The notes: generated by a model from the sequence alone, not told the origin. 64,000 nucleotides of DNA from Areca catechu (GCA_021397845.1 CM038052.1:41090449-41154448), one strand, 5' to 3'; shown: positions 43,121 through 55,369, counted from the first letter of the stretch. Made by a program: numbers and translations.

Positions 43121-44340
43121 ATGAATCCCAGTGAGCATCAAGAATTACAGAAACAAGTGGGGGAATTACTTAGGAAGGGTTTCATTAGGGAGAGCTTGAG
43201 TCCATGTGCAGTCCCTGTTCTACTGACCCCTAAGAAAGATGGTACCTGGAGGATGTGTGTAGATAGTAGAGCTCTCAACAAGATAACTGTGAAGTATAGG
43301 TTTCCCATCCCCCGATTGGATGATATGTTAGACATGATGGTCGGAGCCAAAGTTTTCTTAAAGATAGACCTTAAGAGCGGCTATCATCAGGTTAGGATTA
43401 GACCTGGGAATCAGTGAAAAATCGCATTCAAGACTAAGGATGGCCTGTTTGAGTGGGTTGTGATGCCTTTCGGACTTTCCAATGCACCAAGTACATTTAT
43501 AAGGATTATGACTCAGGTCCTGAAAGAGTATACCGAAAAATTCGTTGTGGTCTACTTTGATGATATCTTGATTTATAGCAATACTAAGAAGGACCACCTT
43601 AGTCATCTGAGACTAGTATGCCAGACCCTTAGGGAGAATAGCCTCTATGCCAACTTTAAAAAATGTGAGTTCATGACACATAGGGTTATCTTCCTAAGTT
43701 TTGTTGTCACCCCTGAGGGAGTTTCTGTAGATCCTGAAAAGGTTAGGGCAATTTTTGAGTGGCCTACACCCACTAGTGTCCACGATGTGCATAGTTTCTA
43801 TGGCCTAGCAACCTTTTATAGGAGATTTATTAGGAGTTTTAGTATAGTCGTCGCACCTATCACTAATTGCATTAGGAAGGGTACATTTGAGTGGACCAAA
43901 GCAGCTGATAAGGCCTTCCTAGAGCTTAAGGATAAGATGACCCATGCACCCATCCTTAGATTACCTGACTTCACTAAGGTGTTTGAGGTCGCTTGTGATG
44001 CCTTGGGAGTAGGAATAGGTGGGGTACTAAGTAAAGAGAATCACCCTGTAGCCTTCTTCAGTGAGAAGCTGAATGAGGCTAAACTTAAGTACTCTACCTA
44101 TGACAAGGAATTTTATGTGGTAGTCTAGGCCCTCAGATATTGGAGACATTATTTACTACTGCAGGAGTTTGTCTTATTTTCTGACCATGAGGCACTCCGA
44201 TTCCTAAACTCCTAGAAGAAACTTAACCCACAGCACGGTAAATGGATCGAGTACATTCAGGCCTGCACCTTTGTCCTGAAGCACCGTGCCGGCACTGAAA
44301 ATAAGGTAGCAGATGCTCTGAGCCATAGGTCTTTGCTGTT
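43121..44340 (+). pseudogene. Reverse transcriptase and RNase H of D (stops)
   Basis: RT begins MNPSEHQELQKQVGELLRKG. The block LKIDLKSGYHQVRI holds the first catalytic Asp, MPFGLSNAPSTF follows, and YFDD lies at 43553-43564 (FVVVYFDDILIYS). RNase H begins FEVACDALGVGIGGVL (about 43983) and goes through STYDKEFYVVV, FSDHEALRFL and ENKVADALSHR. Stops are at 43415, 44126 and near 44211. These enzymes copy the element RNA into DNA and remove the RNA strand in the particle. The FVVVYFDD form is common in chromoviruses. Confidence 0.9.
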
Positions 44341-45635
44341 AGGATCAGTTAGCACCCAAGTCATAGGGTTTGATAAGTTAAAGGATGAATATGAAACCTG
44401 CCTAGACTTTGGAGATATTTACCAGACCCTCAGGCCAGGACCATCTAGTACCCATAGTGAGTATACCATTCAGGATGGCTACCTTTTTCAAAACAATGAC
44501 TATGTATACCTAGAATATTCCTTAGAGAGTTCCTAATTTGGGAAACCCATGCTGGAGGTTTAGCTGGTCACTTTGATAGAAATAAGACAATCTTAGCGAT
44601 AGAGGACCACTTCTTTTGGCCATGATTGAAAAAGCATGTTGCACATATTGTAGCCAGGTGTAGAACTTGTGCTGTTGCAAAACAGCAAAAGCAAAACACT
44701 GGTCTCTACACACCTTTACCAGTGCCTGATTGCCCTTGGTAGGACCTAAGTATGGACTTCGTGTTAGGATTACCTAAGACCTAGAAGAAACATGATTCTA
44801 TCTTTGTAGTGGTCGATAGGTTCTCTAAGATGGCTCACTTCATCCCCCGTTCCCAGACCTTTGATGCGTCTAGAGTAGTCAAGCTTTTCTTAGATCATGT
44901 GGTTAGACTCCATGGCCTACCCAAGACCATCATATCTGATAGGGATGTTAGGTTCAATAGTTATTTCTGAAAAATCCTGTGGCACATGTTAGGGACCAAG
45001 CTTAAGTTTTCTATAGCCTACCACCCTCAAACAGATGGCCAAACTGAAGTGGTGAACCATAGTTTAGGAAACCTCCTTAGATGCCTGGTAGGTGAACATA
45101 TTGGAACTTGGGACCTATTGTTGCCTAGAGCAGAGTTTGCCTACAATAGTTCAGTAAATAGGACAACAGGTAAGAGTCCTTTTGAGATAGTCTATGGGTA
45201 CAAGCCTAATCGCCCCATTGATCTGATTCATTTACCTATTCATGCACGAGTCTCAGAGTTTGCAGAGTCATTCGCATAGCATATTAGAGACTTGCACAAG
45301 GACATTAGCCAAAAGATTAACCTAAGCAATGAAACTTATAAAAAATTGGTTAATTCCCAAAGAAGGATCAAGGAATTTGATGTAGGGGATTCTATCATGA
45401 TTAAGCTTAGGCTTGAGCGGTTCCCACCTGGGACTGTTAAGAAGCTTCATGCTTATGGAGCCGGACCTTTTAAAGTGTTAAAGAAGGTTGGATCAAATGC
45501 CTATGTGTTAGACTTGCCTTCGAATATGGGCATTAGTTCTACCTTCAATATTACAGACCTGGTTGAGTACAGGGAACCGGCAACAATACCCAGTGAGGCT
45601 TTTGGACCTATCCCTTCTGTTCAGAGTGACCCTTA
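44341..45635 (+). pseudogene. Integrase of D (several stops)
   Basis: Zinc-binding part around 44540-44690 (HAGGLAGHFDRNK and CRTCAVAKQQKQNTGLY in changing frames). Core: MDFVLGLPKT with the first Asp, TIISDRDVRFNSYF with the second, and HPQTDGQTEVVNHSLGN with the Glu (about 45018-45066). The open stretches 44986-45279 and 45292-45636 hold the core end and the C-terminal domain (RLERFPPGTVKKLHAYGAGP). Catalytic D, D and E codons are present, but stops near 44741, 44782, 44968 and 45277 kill the gene. It is the reference for recognising the integrase piece in ORF1 of A, C and E. Confidence 0.88.
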
Positions 45636-45863
45636 ACCAGAGTGTCCACCAATTAATTGGCCTGAGAGAGGAGAACGGATCGAGCGTATCCTGTACGATC
45701 AAGACATTACAACCCGGGGCCGCGGCTGTCAATGCTTCCTGGTCCGATGGCAAGGCCAGCTAGAGTTAGACGATTCATGGATTTCTCAAGAGGTCTTGCA
45801 ACGCCTCAACTCAGACATTCTCAAGAGATATGTGAGCCAGCCTGATCTGCACTCGACAGGGTC
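45636..45863 (+). pseudogene. Chromodomain of D
   Basis: After a TAA at 45634-45636 the frame continues PINWPERGERIERILYDQ, GCQCFLVRWQGQLELDDSWI and LQRLNSDILKRY, a full-length chromodomain. It could read on into the LTR to a stop near 45951. Such domains bind modified histone tails and bias insertion to heterochromatin in known chromoviruses. Confidence 0.8.
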
Positions 45864-45887
45864 AAGTACCTCCCACCTTGGAAGAAT
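45864..45887 (+). other. Polypurine tract region of D
   Basis: CCCACCTTGGAAGAAT before the LTR start TGGTGCGGACACC. Confidence 0.65.
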
Positions 45888-47136
45888 TGGTGCGGACACC
45901 AGAGGTACCAGAATAAGACAGAGGCTTCTCAACCCTTTGTGGATCACTTAGCTACTTTCAAGACCATTGTAATAAAGCTTAGTTCATTTAAGTTGTCTTT
46001 ATTTGAGTCCTGTATTAGTCAGCTCATAATGAGCTAGTCCAGTCCAGTACTAGTCAGCTCATGTTGAGCTAATTTTATTTTTCTGAGTCCTGTCCAAACA
46101 CACTGAAGACTCAAGACCACATCATACAAGTGAAGATCAAGTCCAATCATATTGAAGATATGGAAGAATAGCCCAAGTCCAACCCAGCTTGAAGATTTGA
46201 AGACCCCGGGAAGAGAAATTAGAAACCCTGAAGCCCTGGACCAACTAGAAGCAAAATTGGGCCAGCCCAGGCCCAGGAGGGAGCTAGGGCGCCAAGAGCT
46301 TATGGTGACCACCCTTGGTCGGCCACTTAGAGTCACCCTCTTGGCCGACCAAGGCAAGGCGAGAAGAAGAATTTCTAGGGATTTTTTCTACCTAATGTTT
46401 CCTATTTTTCTAGCTAGGGTTTGGGTGGGAATAAGACTCATATGTAATTACTTTTGTATCCTTACTTGGAGCCCAAGACTATGGGTCTATTTAAAGGACC
46501 CTAGTCTCTTGTATGAGAATAACTTTTGATATATGAATGATAATTGAGTTTTATACAACTGCGGTGTGCTACCTTGCTGTGTGCTTAAGGGATTTATTGG
46601 TGTCTTCTTCTTCTTCCCGGTGTTGCAACTGATTCCAGCCTACCTCCAAGCTTCCTCTTCCCTCACCCTTGCTGCCTTTTCTGAGTTTTTCTTTGTTTCC
46701 AACCTTGCTTTCTCACCCTTGATGGTTGTTTGCAAGTCCCCGAGTTCCTACGAATCCAACGACTCCAACCGGGCTGCAATCGGACCATCGAGCAGAAAGT
46801 CGGGAATCCACGGGCCTCCGGCTTGGTTTTTCAGGTCGCATCTGTCGAGGACGAGTGATCTCTTCACTGCGATCTTCACCAGGCATATCAGACATTGCCA
46901 GGTATACCCCCTCTACCACCAATAATTTTATTATAGGAGAACTAGCCCTAACCGAGGCTTCTCAGCCCCGGTGATCCCTTTTTACTGCTTTCCTTGGTCT
47001 TGATCTGCATGTGTAGCTTTTAAAATTCATATAGAATTATCTACATCATATTTTGGTCTAATATTCAAGATTTAACCACCTCATCCAACCCCTAAAATAC
47101 AAAAAAATAATCGCATGCATATCTGTTCTCGCATTA
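45888..47136 (+). repeat. Element D 3' LTR (1249 bp)
   Basis: TGGTGCGGACACC to CTCGCATTA, followed by the ACTAT duplication. Matches 20081-21327. Confidence 0.92.
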
Positions 47137-47141
47137 ACTAT
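47137..47141. repeat. Target site duplication of D, right copy
   Basis: actat, identical to 20076-20080. Confidence 0.92.
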
Positions 47142-47736
47142 GCTAAAGAAGCTTTGGAGTCTTCTACCTGCTAACGACAAGCAATCAACCTCTCACTCCT
47201 ACTATGTGAGATCCATGATAATAATCATGGATTGTACATGCCATTATTTCCTGGCATATAGACCACAACTTTGAAGGTGATAGGTGCTTGCCTTTGTCTA
47301 TAAAACCCATTTTATAGAAGACTTCCTTGCATACCTTCTCCTGGAGATGGACTCCCTACATACTGGACTCGTCTCATCTACCATGATCAGAGCCCATCTC
47401 TATTGCTCATTACCCTTTGGCACTACGTCACCTACATTCACCACCGAACCTTTTTGGTTTTATATTCTCTCTACCATCACCTCACACTTTTACCTATTTG
47501 GATTCAGACATCTTTTATTTGCTTTTATGGAAGATTGACTTAGGCATCAAAGTGTTCATTATCGAGGAACCCACCATTGCTAGTGGACTTTTCTATTTTT
47601 AGTGGTTTTGCAAGGTTGGCTAGAAGGAATGACTAGCAGTGTGGAACCTCTAATTCCATCCACATGTCTGGTAACCGCCATTGTCCATCAACCCTAGCTC
47701 AGCTGCCTAGGTCAGCTCCGCTCCTCGGAGGCAACA
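47142..47736 (+). repeat. Element I 3' LTR, part 2
   Basis: Continues the LTR begun at 19956. It ends CTCCTCGGAGGCAACA, like the LTR ends of B and F on their own strand (GGTGGCAACA). The total of about 720 bp is close to the 665 bp of F. The 47284-47602 ORFs inside have no domain. Confidence 0.6.
47299..47305 (+). promoter_or_regulatory. TATA box in I LTR
   Basis: TATAAAA in gtctataaaaccc, on the strand and in the part of the LTR where the promoter of I is expected. Confidence 0.5.
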
Positions 47737-48975
47737 ACCTCCATTTTAATCATTTAGTTGAGGGCAATTCCATTCATATTCTAATTTAGAATATGATGTG
47801 TTAATTCTTCAAAACTCAATTCTTACTCTTTACTAATATGCAAATTCCATTATGATTCCAATTCTTATCATGCATGAAACTACATTGGACATATGGCCAA
47901 TTCCCATTCCAATCTATTTCGATTCCAACTTTAATTTCGATCATAAACCAAATGTACCCTAATCTCTTTTGGTGAAAAGTTTTGTTGGGTAGATGTCAGT
48001 ATGAAAAGGTAAATCAATCAAAACTGCAATTTTCTTTTTTCTTTTGCCACCAGCTTAAGGTACATGGATCAATATGATATATAGTAAAAAGTAGAAATCT
48101 ATGTGTAGGTTTTCTAATCAAGACATGCGATCTTTCTCTTTCGCCCTCTTCTTATGCTTGAAATGCCAAAACAGCAATTTGAAGTCTACAAAGACAAATG
48201 GTCCATGTCAGACCTCATTGGGTACTAGGATTCTAATGTCCAATTCGAAGTCTACAAAGACAAATGCTAAATGTTCCCTTATTCTTTTTCTTCTATTTTT
48301 CTATGTCAGTTCATGCTTTCAAACACCAAATATGGTTCCCCAATGGTTCTTCTATCATTGTCAACTTTGGGTCAATTATGAAATATCCAAAAAACTGTCA
48401 CCCCTATCAGACATGCAACCACCTTTACATTTTCATCACTACTACACTCATCGTGCCTTAAAGTGCATTGAGCATTAACATTTTGATCCATCCAATGAAG
48501 TCAATCTCATAACATGTTATGTGATATATAAAGTTTTTAGCCTCTTGGGAATGGTCAATGTGAGTATGTGGCAACCCTAAATTGATGCTAGCTAGAAGAC
48601 ATTATGCAACATTCTCTGACTTTTCAGGAAGGGATGGATGAAATACATTAGTCATGAAGTAATGAGTGTAAGTTTGTTGTAATCATATCGAGGTTAGTTA
48701 ACTCACTCCTGAGAGGAAGGAACATTATCTTCGAACAATTAGTTTATACATTATAAGAAATATAGGTAATGATGCAAAGAAATATGTTTGTCTATTCCAT
48801 ATGTTACATTTAATTGTTCACTACATCTTTTAGGTTAGAATTACTATCAAACTTCATGGCATATTATATGTTGCATTTTTTTCTAATCTCATCAACCACC
48901 TTCATTTGGCTTCCGCGAAATCTTGTTTAGTCCTCTTCTTATTTGCAAGCAATATAGCAACTTCATTTTTTTTAT
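47737..48975. other. AT-rich flank between I and G, no gene recognised
   Basis: Probably older host sequence. 47760-47970 has A/T-rich runs and the phrase ACCAAATGTACCCTAAT, which recalls the end of a PIF/Harbinger-type MITE, but no partner end is visible. The ORF at 48101-48478 (125 codons) shows no domain; it contains a 24-bp direct repeat (GAAGTCTACAAAGACAAATG near 48181 and 48248). Confidence 0.4.
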
Positions 48976-48980
48976 AGATG
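48976..48980. repeat. Probable target site duplication of G, left copy
   Basis: agatg against aaatg at 58088-58092: four of five match, one transition. Confidence 0.65.
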
Positions 48981-49110
48981 TGTTGGGATACGCCGACTCA
49001 ACTAAGGCTAACCCCTGGTTCAAAGGTCTGGTCAGATCTCTTTCGAACCGGTCATCCATGCCAGAAGAATCGAAGGGGACCCAACGATGCTACAGCACTA
49101 CTTTAGGTCA

Positions 49111-49132
49111 GTCTTTGGCCTAAGCCGAAGAC
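49111..49132. repeat. Palindrome in G 5' LTR (one mismatch)
   Basis: GTCTTTGGC, CTAA, GCCGAAGAC: nine-base arms with one change. The 3' LTR copy (57306-57327) is perfect. Confidence 0.7.
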
Positions 49133-49615
49133 ACTGGCCCCGAAGCCTATCCTTCAGCTATTCACCATCGAGTGACCAGTCGATCTTCTTCATGTCAGTC
49201 CGAAGAAGACTAATCCAAAGAAGGTTAGTCCAAATAAGATGATCACTTTATTTCTCCAATTATTCCAAAGAAGGCAAGTACGAAGTAAGCAATCCAGCCC
49301 ACTTTGAAGAAGGCAGCTCTGACATGAGTGGTCAAGATGTCTTTGGCCTACTTCAAAGAGGATAGGCACAGAACGATCAACCAGCTCGACTTTGGCCCTT
49401 TCTGAGGGAGTGGATCTAAAGCAAATCTCCAGCTAGCCTCGAATCTCCAAACATGGATACGGCTGTTGTAACCAACAACGTGGCTATTGACTCCAACTCC
49501 AATAGCATCAAAGTGGCCACCTCAAGCAACAACCACTTTTGGTTAGGGGGTTAAGTTAACTAACCCAGCTTAACTAAGGGCAAGTGGAATCGACTGCAGT
49601 AGACATGGCCACCAC

Positions 49616-49623
49616 TATAAATA
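49616..49623 (+). promoter_or_regulatory. TATA box in G 5' LTR
   Basis: TATAAATA in ccaccactataaatactgg, conserved at 57828-57835. Confidence 0.65.
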
Positions 49624-49877
49624 CTGGTAAGAGGGGACACTCACGATAAGTCAAGTTAAGTAAAGCCAGAGAAACTAAGGCTGTTAATTTTTAAGCTACT
49701 TTCACTCTCTTTTCCTTAAGAACTCTCCATTCTGTTGCTAGAATCCTTACTGACTTAGGTATCAGAGTGTCCCACATCGAAGAAATTTTGATCAAGGACC
49801 TATTTTGTAGGGGTCACGGGAGGCGCATCAATGATCCTGCCATTCCATTCGGTCCACGGGGGTTCGACGTCAATAGA

Positions 49878-49896
49878 TTGGCATGCCAGGAAGAGG
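49878..49896 (+). other. Primer binding site of G
   Basis: TTGGCATGCCAGGAAGAGG, two bases after the LTR. Related to the site of B, so the same tRNA is likely. Confidence 0.75.
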
Positions 49897-49954
49897 CGAA
49901 CTACCAAACCCTCTCTTGCAAAGGAGAGTTCTGAAAAATCACAATAGTCAAAGG

Positions 49955-51352
49955 TAAAGCTCAAAATGCTTCGATAAGCAGGGGGTGTCCTCCCTCTCGG
50001 AGGAACAACCCCCCGGTGGAGAATAATGTCCCACCTCCAACCTTGGTCATGGGACAGCACCAGTTCGAAGCCCTTCTGAACCAGGTTGATGCTCTCACAA
50101 CCTTGGTTCAGAACTTTTAGGAGGCTGCTCTCCAGGTGGGGCACCCGTCGGCTATCTCCAGATGTAGCCATCAGTCTGGGGAGAAGGGAGACCACACCAT
50201 GGTTCTACCCGACACTCCCTCTGGGATCGACCTTCCCATCAAGGCCAAAGCGCTCGACATCCAAAGCAGATGGATAGCCGATGAGTGAGGAAGAGATCCA
50301 GGTGATCTCCCTCTGACTCCTCCGAAGACTCTACTCTCGAAGATGTTGGGCCGAGAGAAGCCCATTATGATTATGAAAAGAAATTTAAGACATTTGAGGC
50401 ACAGATCGCGAGGCTCCATGATCTGAAGAAAGATGGCGAGCACATGACCTATGACTCGCGGCCTCCATTCACCTCCAGGATAATGGAGGAGTCATCCCTC
50501 GGCATTTCAAGGTCCCTCAGATGGAACCTTATGATGGGACTACTGACTCCTTGGATCATCTTGGTAGTTTCAAAGCCTATATGATGATCCAAGGAGCCTC
50601 CGATGCATTGTACTACTTGGCTTTTCTCGCCACCCTAAAGAAAGTAGCTCGAATGTGGTACTCAAGCATCCATCCATGTACCATCAACTCCTCTGAATTA
50701 GAAAAACTATTCATCTAACATTTTAGGACTTGCCGAAAGATGCCCCAAAATATGGACAGCTTATTCCTCCTTCACCAAAATAAGGGAGATAGCCTCAAGG
50801 ACTACATTACAAGATTTAATTCGGCCACTCTTGAGATCCCAGATCTTAACAAGCATGTGGCCATGTCTGCTCTGAAGAAGGGGCTCTGATCGTCCAGGCT
50901 CATGTTCTCTCTGGACAAAAGGTTCCCGACAAGCTACGCTGAGCTCCTAACAAGGGCTCAGAAATATACCGATGTCGAAGAACAAGCGGCTAATCGATGT
51001 TTGATTGAAGGAAAACTTGTCCCTAAGAAGAAGAACAGCAAATAACCAAATCCCTCTGCTCCCCCCAACAACGGCGATTCTACCAGATGACATAGCCCCA
51101 GGCCCAAAATACTAGGCAGACACCCCCCTCAACCTCCCAAGGGAGAGGATCCTGATGGAGATAGAAAAAGAGAACTATCTCCAACGGTCACATCGTATGA
51201 GATTGTCCTCTTTTGCAAGAAATAAAAGCAAGTACTGCCGGTTCCATATGGATCACAACCACAATACTGAAGACTGCATCCAACTGAAGGTTGCGAAAGA
51301 GGACCTCATTAAGAGGGATTACTTGGAAAAGTACTTGGACATCCCGACTTGA
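49955..51352 (+). pseudogene. Gag of G (frameshifts and stops)
   Basis: The first readable part is FEALLNQVDALTTLVQNF, then DIQSRWIADE. The capsid domain starts PQMEPYDGTTDSLDHLGSFK (50521 onward) and goes through KKVARMWYSSIHPCTINS to SLKDYITRFNSATLEI. The knuckle KYCRFHMDHNHNTEDC lies at 51231-51278. This is the retrotrans_gag family in Tat form, closely like B Gag. Frames change near 50500 and 51060; stops at 50716 and 50887 are among those seen. Confidence 0.85.
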
Positions 51353-51384
51353 AGCCGCCGCCCCTCAATGAGCCATTGAGGAAG

Positions 51385-51950
51385 TTGAATTGCCCCATCA
51401 GAGGTCCACTGATGGGAGAGTGGGCATGCTACACCGACCAATCAACTGGAGGAGAGTCGAAGAAGATGCTTCTAAAAGGCTTAGGAGCAACAACTTCATA
51501 TACTTTTCTAATGATGACCTCCAGGGTGTTCAATTCCCCCATGATGACCTCGTTGTAATCTCGGCTGTTGTGGCCCACTATGATGTAAGACAAATTTTAA
51601 TAGATAATGGGAGCTCCATGGATGTTTTATTGTGTGATGCATTCTCCAGAATGAGTCTATCTAAAAATAAGCTATAGAGATCTCCTGTACCTTTGACTGG
51701 GTTTGGAGGAAACTGAGTCGAAGTTGAAGGAAAAATAATGCTGCCGGTAACCCTCAGCATGGAGCCTCGTCAGAAGACGTTCTCCATTAATTTTGTGGTG
51801 GTCCAAATCTCATCAACCTACAATGCAATTTTGGGATGGCTTGCCCTGGACAACTTCAAGGCCATAGTCTCCATGTATCACCTTCTGGTGCACTTTCCCA
51901 CCAGAAATGGGATCGGAGAAGAAAGAGGAGATCAAAGAGCTGCCCGGCAG
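51385..51950 (+). pseudogene. Protease of G
   Basis: VISAVVAHYDVRQILIDNGS, with the active Asp at 51603-51605 in a DNGS motif (Tat elements use DNGS rather than DSG), then VLLCDAFSRM and, after a TAG and a TGA, FVVVQISSTYNAILGW. An aspartic protease that would process the polyprotein. Confidence 0.82.
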
Positions 51951-52079
51951 TGCCAGATGATACAGGACAAGCAGTCGGCTAATCATATAACCTTGGATCA
52001 ACTGGACCTAAGAGATTCGATTGAAAATTCAAGGGAACCATTAGAAAAGACTATCTCGGTGCCTTTGATCGAAGATGAT

Positions 52080-53490
52080 CCCACCAGAATGGTGCAGATG
52101 GGAAGCCTACTTGATGAAGGAATGAAGGCAACGCTGATTCAATTCCTACGAAACAACGCCGATGTCTTTGCCTGGTTGGCTTCAGACATGTCAAGAATTC
52201 CCGCCGAAGTAATTACTTATCGGCTGGATGTTGCTTCTAGCTACAGGTCGATTCGACAGAAGAAGAGAAACTTCTCCCTTGAAAGACAAAGGGTGATGAC
52301 GAAGAGGTAGATAAGCTCCTCAAAGCCGGATTCATCAGGGAGGTGCATTATCCCAAGTGGCTAGCTAATGTTGTGATGGTAAGGAAGGCCAACGGCAAGT
52401 GGAGGATCTGTATCGACTATACAGACCTCAACAAAGCTTGTCCAAAGGATAGCTTCCCCCTATCAAAGATAGACCAATTGGTCGATGCCACTGCCGGCCA
52501 TCAGTTACTGAGCTTCATGGATGCCTTTTCCAGCTACAACTAGATACAAATGGATCCTGAGGATGAAGAGAAGACCTCCCTTATAATGGAGAAGGCGTTA
52601 TATTGCTACAGGATAATGCCATTTGATTTGAAGAATGCCAGGGCAACATTTCAAAGACTAATCAACAAGGTGTTCGAGAAGCAACTAGGAAAGAATATGG
52701 AGGCGTATGTTGACGACATGATCGTGAAGAGCCTCCTCAAAGAAGATCACATCAAAGACTTAGAGGAATCTTTCAATGCCTTACGACGCCACTGGATGAA
52801 GCTGAACCCAGCTAAGTGCATCTTCGGGGTGACCTCTGGCAAATTCCTAGGATTCCTTGTTACCAAACGAGGAATAGAAACCAACCCCGAAAAGATACAT
52901 GCACTCCGAAGCATGAGACATCCCTCCTGTAAGAAGGAGATGCAGCAATTGACCAGAATAATTGCTTCTTTGAGCCGATTCATCTTCCGGTCGATCGAAA
53001 GGTGTCTCCCCTTCTTTAAAGTCCTCCGCCAATCTCAAAACTTTGAATGGTCTGAAGATTGTCGTCTCTCCTTCGAAGAGTTGAAGAGGTACTTAGAGAT
53101 CCCTCTACTTTCAAAGCCTTAAGAGGGGGAAACTCTTTACCTATATCTTTCTACTTCGAACAAAGCGATCAGTTTGGTTCTTGTCCAGAAGGGAGCTGAT
53201 GACCTCTAAAGGCCAATCTACTACATCAGTAAGGTCTTACACGATGCACAAGTGAGGTGCCCAAGAATATAAAAGCTTGTATACTCACTGGTGGTTGCAA
53301 CGAAATGATTACGACCGTACTTTCAATCTCACTTTGTCATCGTCCTGACAGACTAGCCTTTGAAGGTTGTCCTCCAGAGTCCAAACACTTTGAGGAGGGT
53401 AGCTAAGTTGGCCATAAAACTTGGAGAGTTCGACATCAGCTTTCAGCCCAGAACGACGATGAAAGCACAAGTGCTGGCTGATTTTATAGC
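52080..53490 (+). pseudogene. Reverse transcriptase and RNase H of G
   Basis: Lead-in VFAWLASDMSRIPAEVITY; a frameshift near 52300; RT blocks GFIREVHYPKWLANVVMV, IDYTDLNKACPKDSFPL, LLSFMDAFSSYN, and YVDD at 52706-52717 (MEAYVDDMIVKS). A first RNase H follows (YLYLSTSNKAISLVLVQ, around 53130-53340) with many stops. The frame is mostly constant from 52320 on. Stops at 52541, 53120 and beyond are mainly TAG. Confidence 0.88.
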
Positions 53491-53559
53491 CAAATGTACA
53501 TGGGGCCCAAAAGGTGACTTGCAACAAGCCGAAGAAGATGAGACCATCCGAAGGGATTC

Positions 53560-53950
53560 GAAGTCTATATGGTTACTCCACGTAGACGGGGCTTCAAACT
53601 CAGCAGGATGCAGAGTGCGCCTCATACTAGCCAGCCCAGAAGGGCACACTATGGAAAACGTACTATGCTTTTCCTTCCATGCTTCCAATAAACAGGCTGA
53701 ATACGAAGCCCTCCTTGCTGGACTCCGAATTGCTAAGAATTTGGAGATTCGAAAGATCCAAATTTTTTTGGATTCTCAGCTAGTGGTAAACCAAGTAAAA
53801 AGCGAGTTTGAAGCATGAGATCCTACCATGATCCGTTACCTAGAGAAAAATCGGGACTTGGTTTCATTGCTCGATTTCTTCGAAATCGCCCATGTCCCAC
53901 GGATGGAGAACTTCTGAGCCGATGCCCTATCCAGACTCGCCACCACTATC
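53560..53950 (+). pseudogene. Archaeal-type RNase H of G
   Basis: WLLHVDGASNSAGCRVRL, then ASNKQAEYEALLAGLRIAKN and IFLDSQLVVNQVKSEFEA: the D, E and D of an RNase H fold. This extra RNase H after the normal one is known from Tat-lineage elements and is unlike the first in sequence. The domain ends near NFxADALSRLATTI. One stop after EFEA (53816-53818), another at 53918-53920. Confidence 0.82.
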
Positions 53951-53959
53951 CCAGATTCC

Positions 53960-55282
53960 CTCGGTCGCACCTTCACAGAGTACCTTGAAACTCCAAGTAT
54001 AACAGAAGAAGTGCAAAAGGTGCATCAAGTTGAGCACGAGCCAAGCTGGATGGATCCTATTCTTAAATTCCTGAATGAGGGCATACTACTTGAGGACAAG
54101 ACCGAGGCCAAGCAAGTCCATTGGATGGCATCCCAATATGTTATCCTAGACGGAACATTGTATAAGAGATCCTTTACTCAACCTCTGCTGAAGTGCCTGG
54201 GGCCCACAAATGCCAACTATGCCTTGAGAGAAGTGCATGAGGGCATATGTGGAGATCACTTGGGAGGAAGATCCCTAGCGTACAAGATTATACGTCAAGG
54301 ATATTATTGGCCGACAATTTAGAAGGATTCCATTGATTTTATCCGAAGATGTGATCAGTGCTAGATGTATGCCAACATTCAAAGATGGCCCGCGAGCCAA
54401 CTCGCCCAATTAACGGCACCATGGCCCTTCACTCAGTGGGGCATAGATATCCTTGACCTGTTTCCATCAGCATCCGGATAGCAAAAATTTCTTGTCGTAG
54501 TTATCGACTACTTTACCAAGTGGGTCGAGGCTGAACCCCTGGCATATATCACTAAAGGAAAGATCGAAGGTTTTGTCAGGAACCTCATCATTTTTTGATT
54601 TAAAATTTTGTACACCATAATTACTAACAATGGGAGATAATTCGATAACCCCAAGTTCAAGGACTTCTATGCCCAGTATCACATACTCCACAAATTAACA
54701 TCTATCGGTCATCCCCAAGCCAACGGAGAAATCGAAGTCACAAATCGGACCATCCTCCATGGTCTGAAGACCTAGCTGAACGACGCCAAAGGGCTCTGGA
54801 CTGAAGAGCTTAACTCGGTTCTCTAGGCATATCGGATGTCTCATAGAATGGCAACTGGAAAATCTCCATTCCATTTGGCTTATGGAACAGAAGCAGTTCT
54901 TCCTGTGGAGGTTACCCTGCAATTCTTAAGGATCGACCAGTACAAGGAGCCCAAGAATTAGGAGCACCGAAAGATGGATCTAGACTTGCTACAGGGTACC
55001 AAACTTTCTACTCAGATGAAGATGGTGGCATATTAGTAGAGAGTCGCCAAATATTACAACTCCATGGTGAAGGAACGAACTTTTCGACCCGAAGATCTGG
55101 TACTGCGAAAGTCTGGAGTGTCTAGGCCAACGGAATAGGGCAAGCTCTCTCCTAACTAGGAAGGCCCCTATCGAATAAAAGAAGTCATACGTCCAAGGAT
55201 GTATTGACTCAAGACTATGGCTGGTGCTGTGTTACCTCAACCTTGGAATGTAGAAAATCTTCACAAGTACTATCAATGAAAG
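53960..55282 (+). pseudogene. Integrase of G
   Basis: Zinc-binding part HEGICGDHLGGRSLAYKIIR and CDQC (54237-54362). Core: GIDILDLFPSAS with the first Asp, TIITNNGR (Asp to Asn at the second position), and HPQANGEIEVTNRTILHG with the Glu. Further on are MATGKSPFHLAYGTEAVLPV and PEDLVLRKSGVSRP, and the end PQPWNVENLHKYYQ. Many stops. No chromodomain, as expected for Tat. Confidence 0.88.
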
Positions 55283-55369
55283 TTCCCACCAAGGAAGACT
55301 TCAATAAAAGTCTATTTGAAGATAGATCTGGTCAGCCTATCTTATTGTCAATCAATGATACAAGGATGG

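Larger units (their letters stand above)
20081..47136 (+). mobile_element. Element D: chromodomain Ty3/gypsy retrotransposon, split by B
   Basis: Bounded by ACTAT duplications, with LTRs of 1247 and 1249 bp, about 96% identical where compared by eye. Without the 18.8 kb insertion of B (plus its 5-bp duplication) D is about 8.3 kb, a normal length. Order: LTR, Met-tRNA primer site, leader, Gag, protease, [B with C], RT, RNase H, integrase, chromodomain, polypurine tract, LTR. That order and the terminal chromodomain define a chromovirus. The many stops mean it cannot move by itself today. It lies in the 3' LTR of I. Confidence 0.93.
48981..49875 (+). repeat. Element G 5' LTR
   Basis: TGTTGGGATACGCC to TTCGACGTCAATA. 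Matches 57175-58087. Confidence 0.92.

Noticed and set aside
47755..47970. PIF/Harbinger-type MITE
   Set aside because: Only one end-like phrase (ACCAAATGTACCCTAAT) was found; no partner end or TTA duplication.
48101..48478. Host gene in the flank
   Set aside because: 125-codon ORF without domain, with a direct repeat and no gene-like context.
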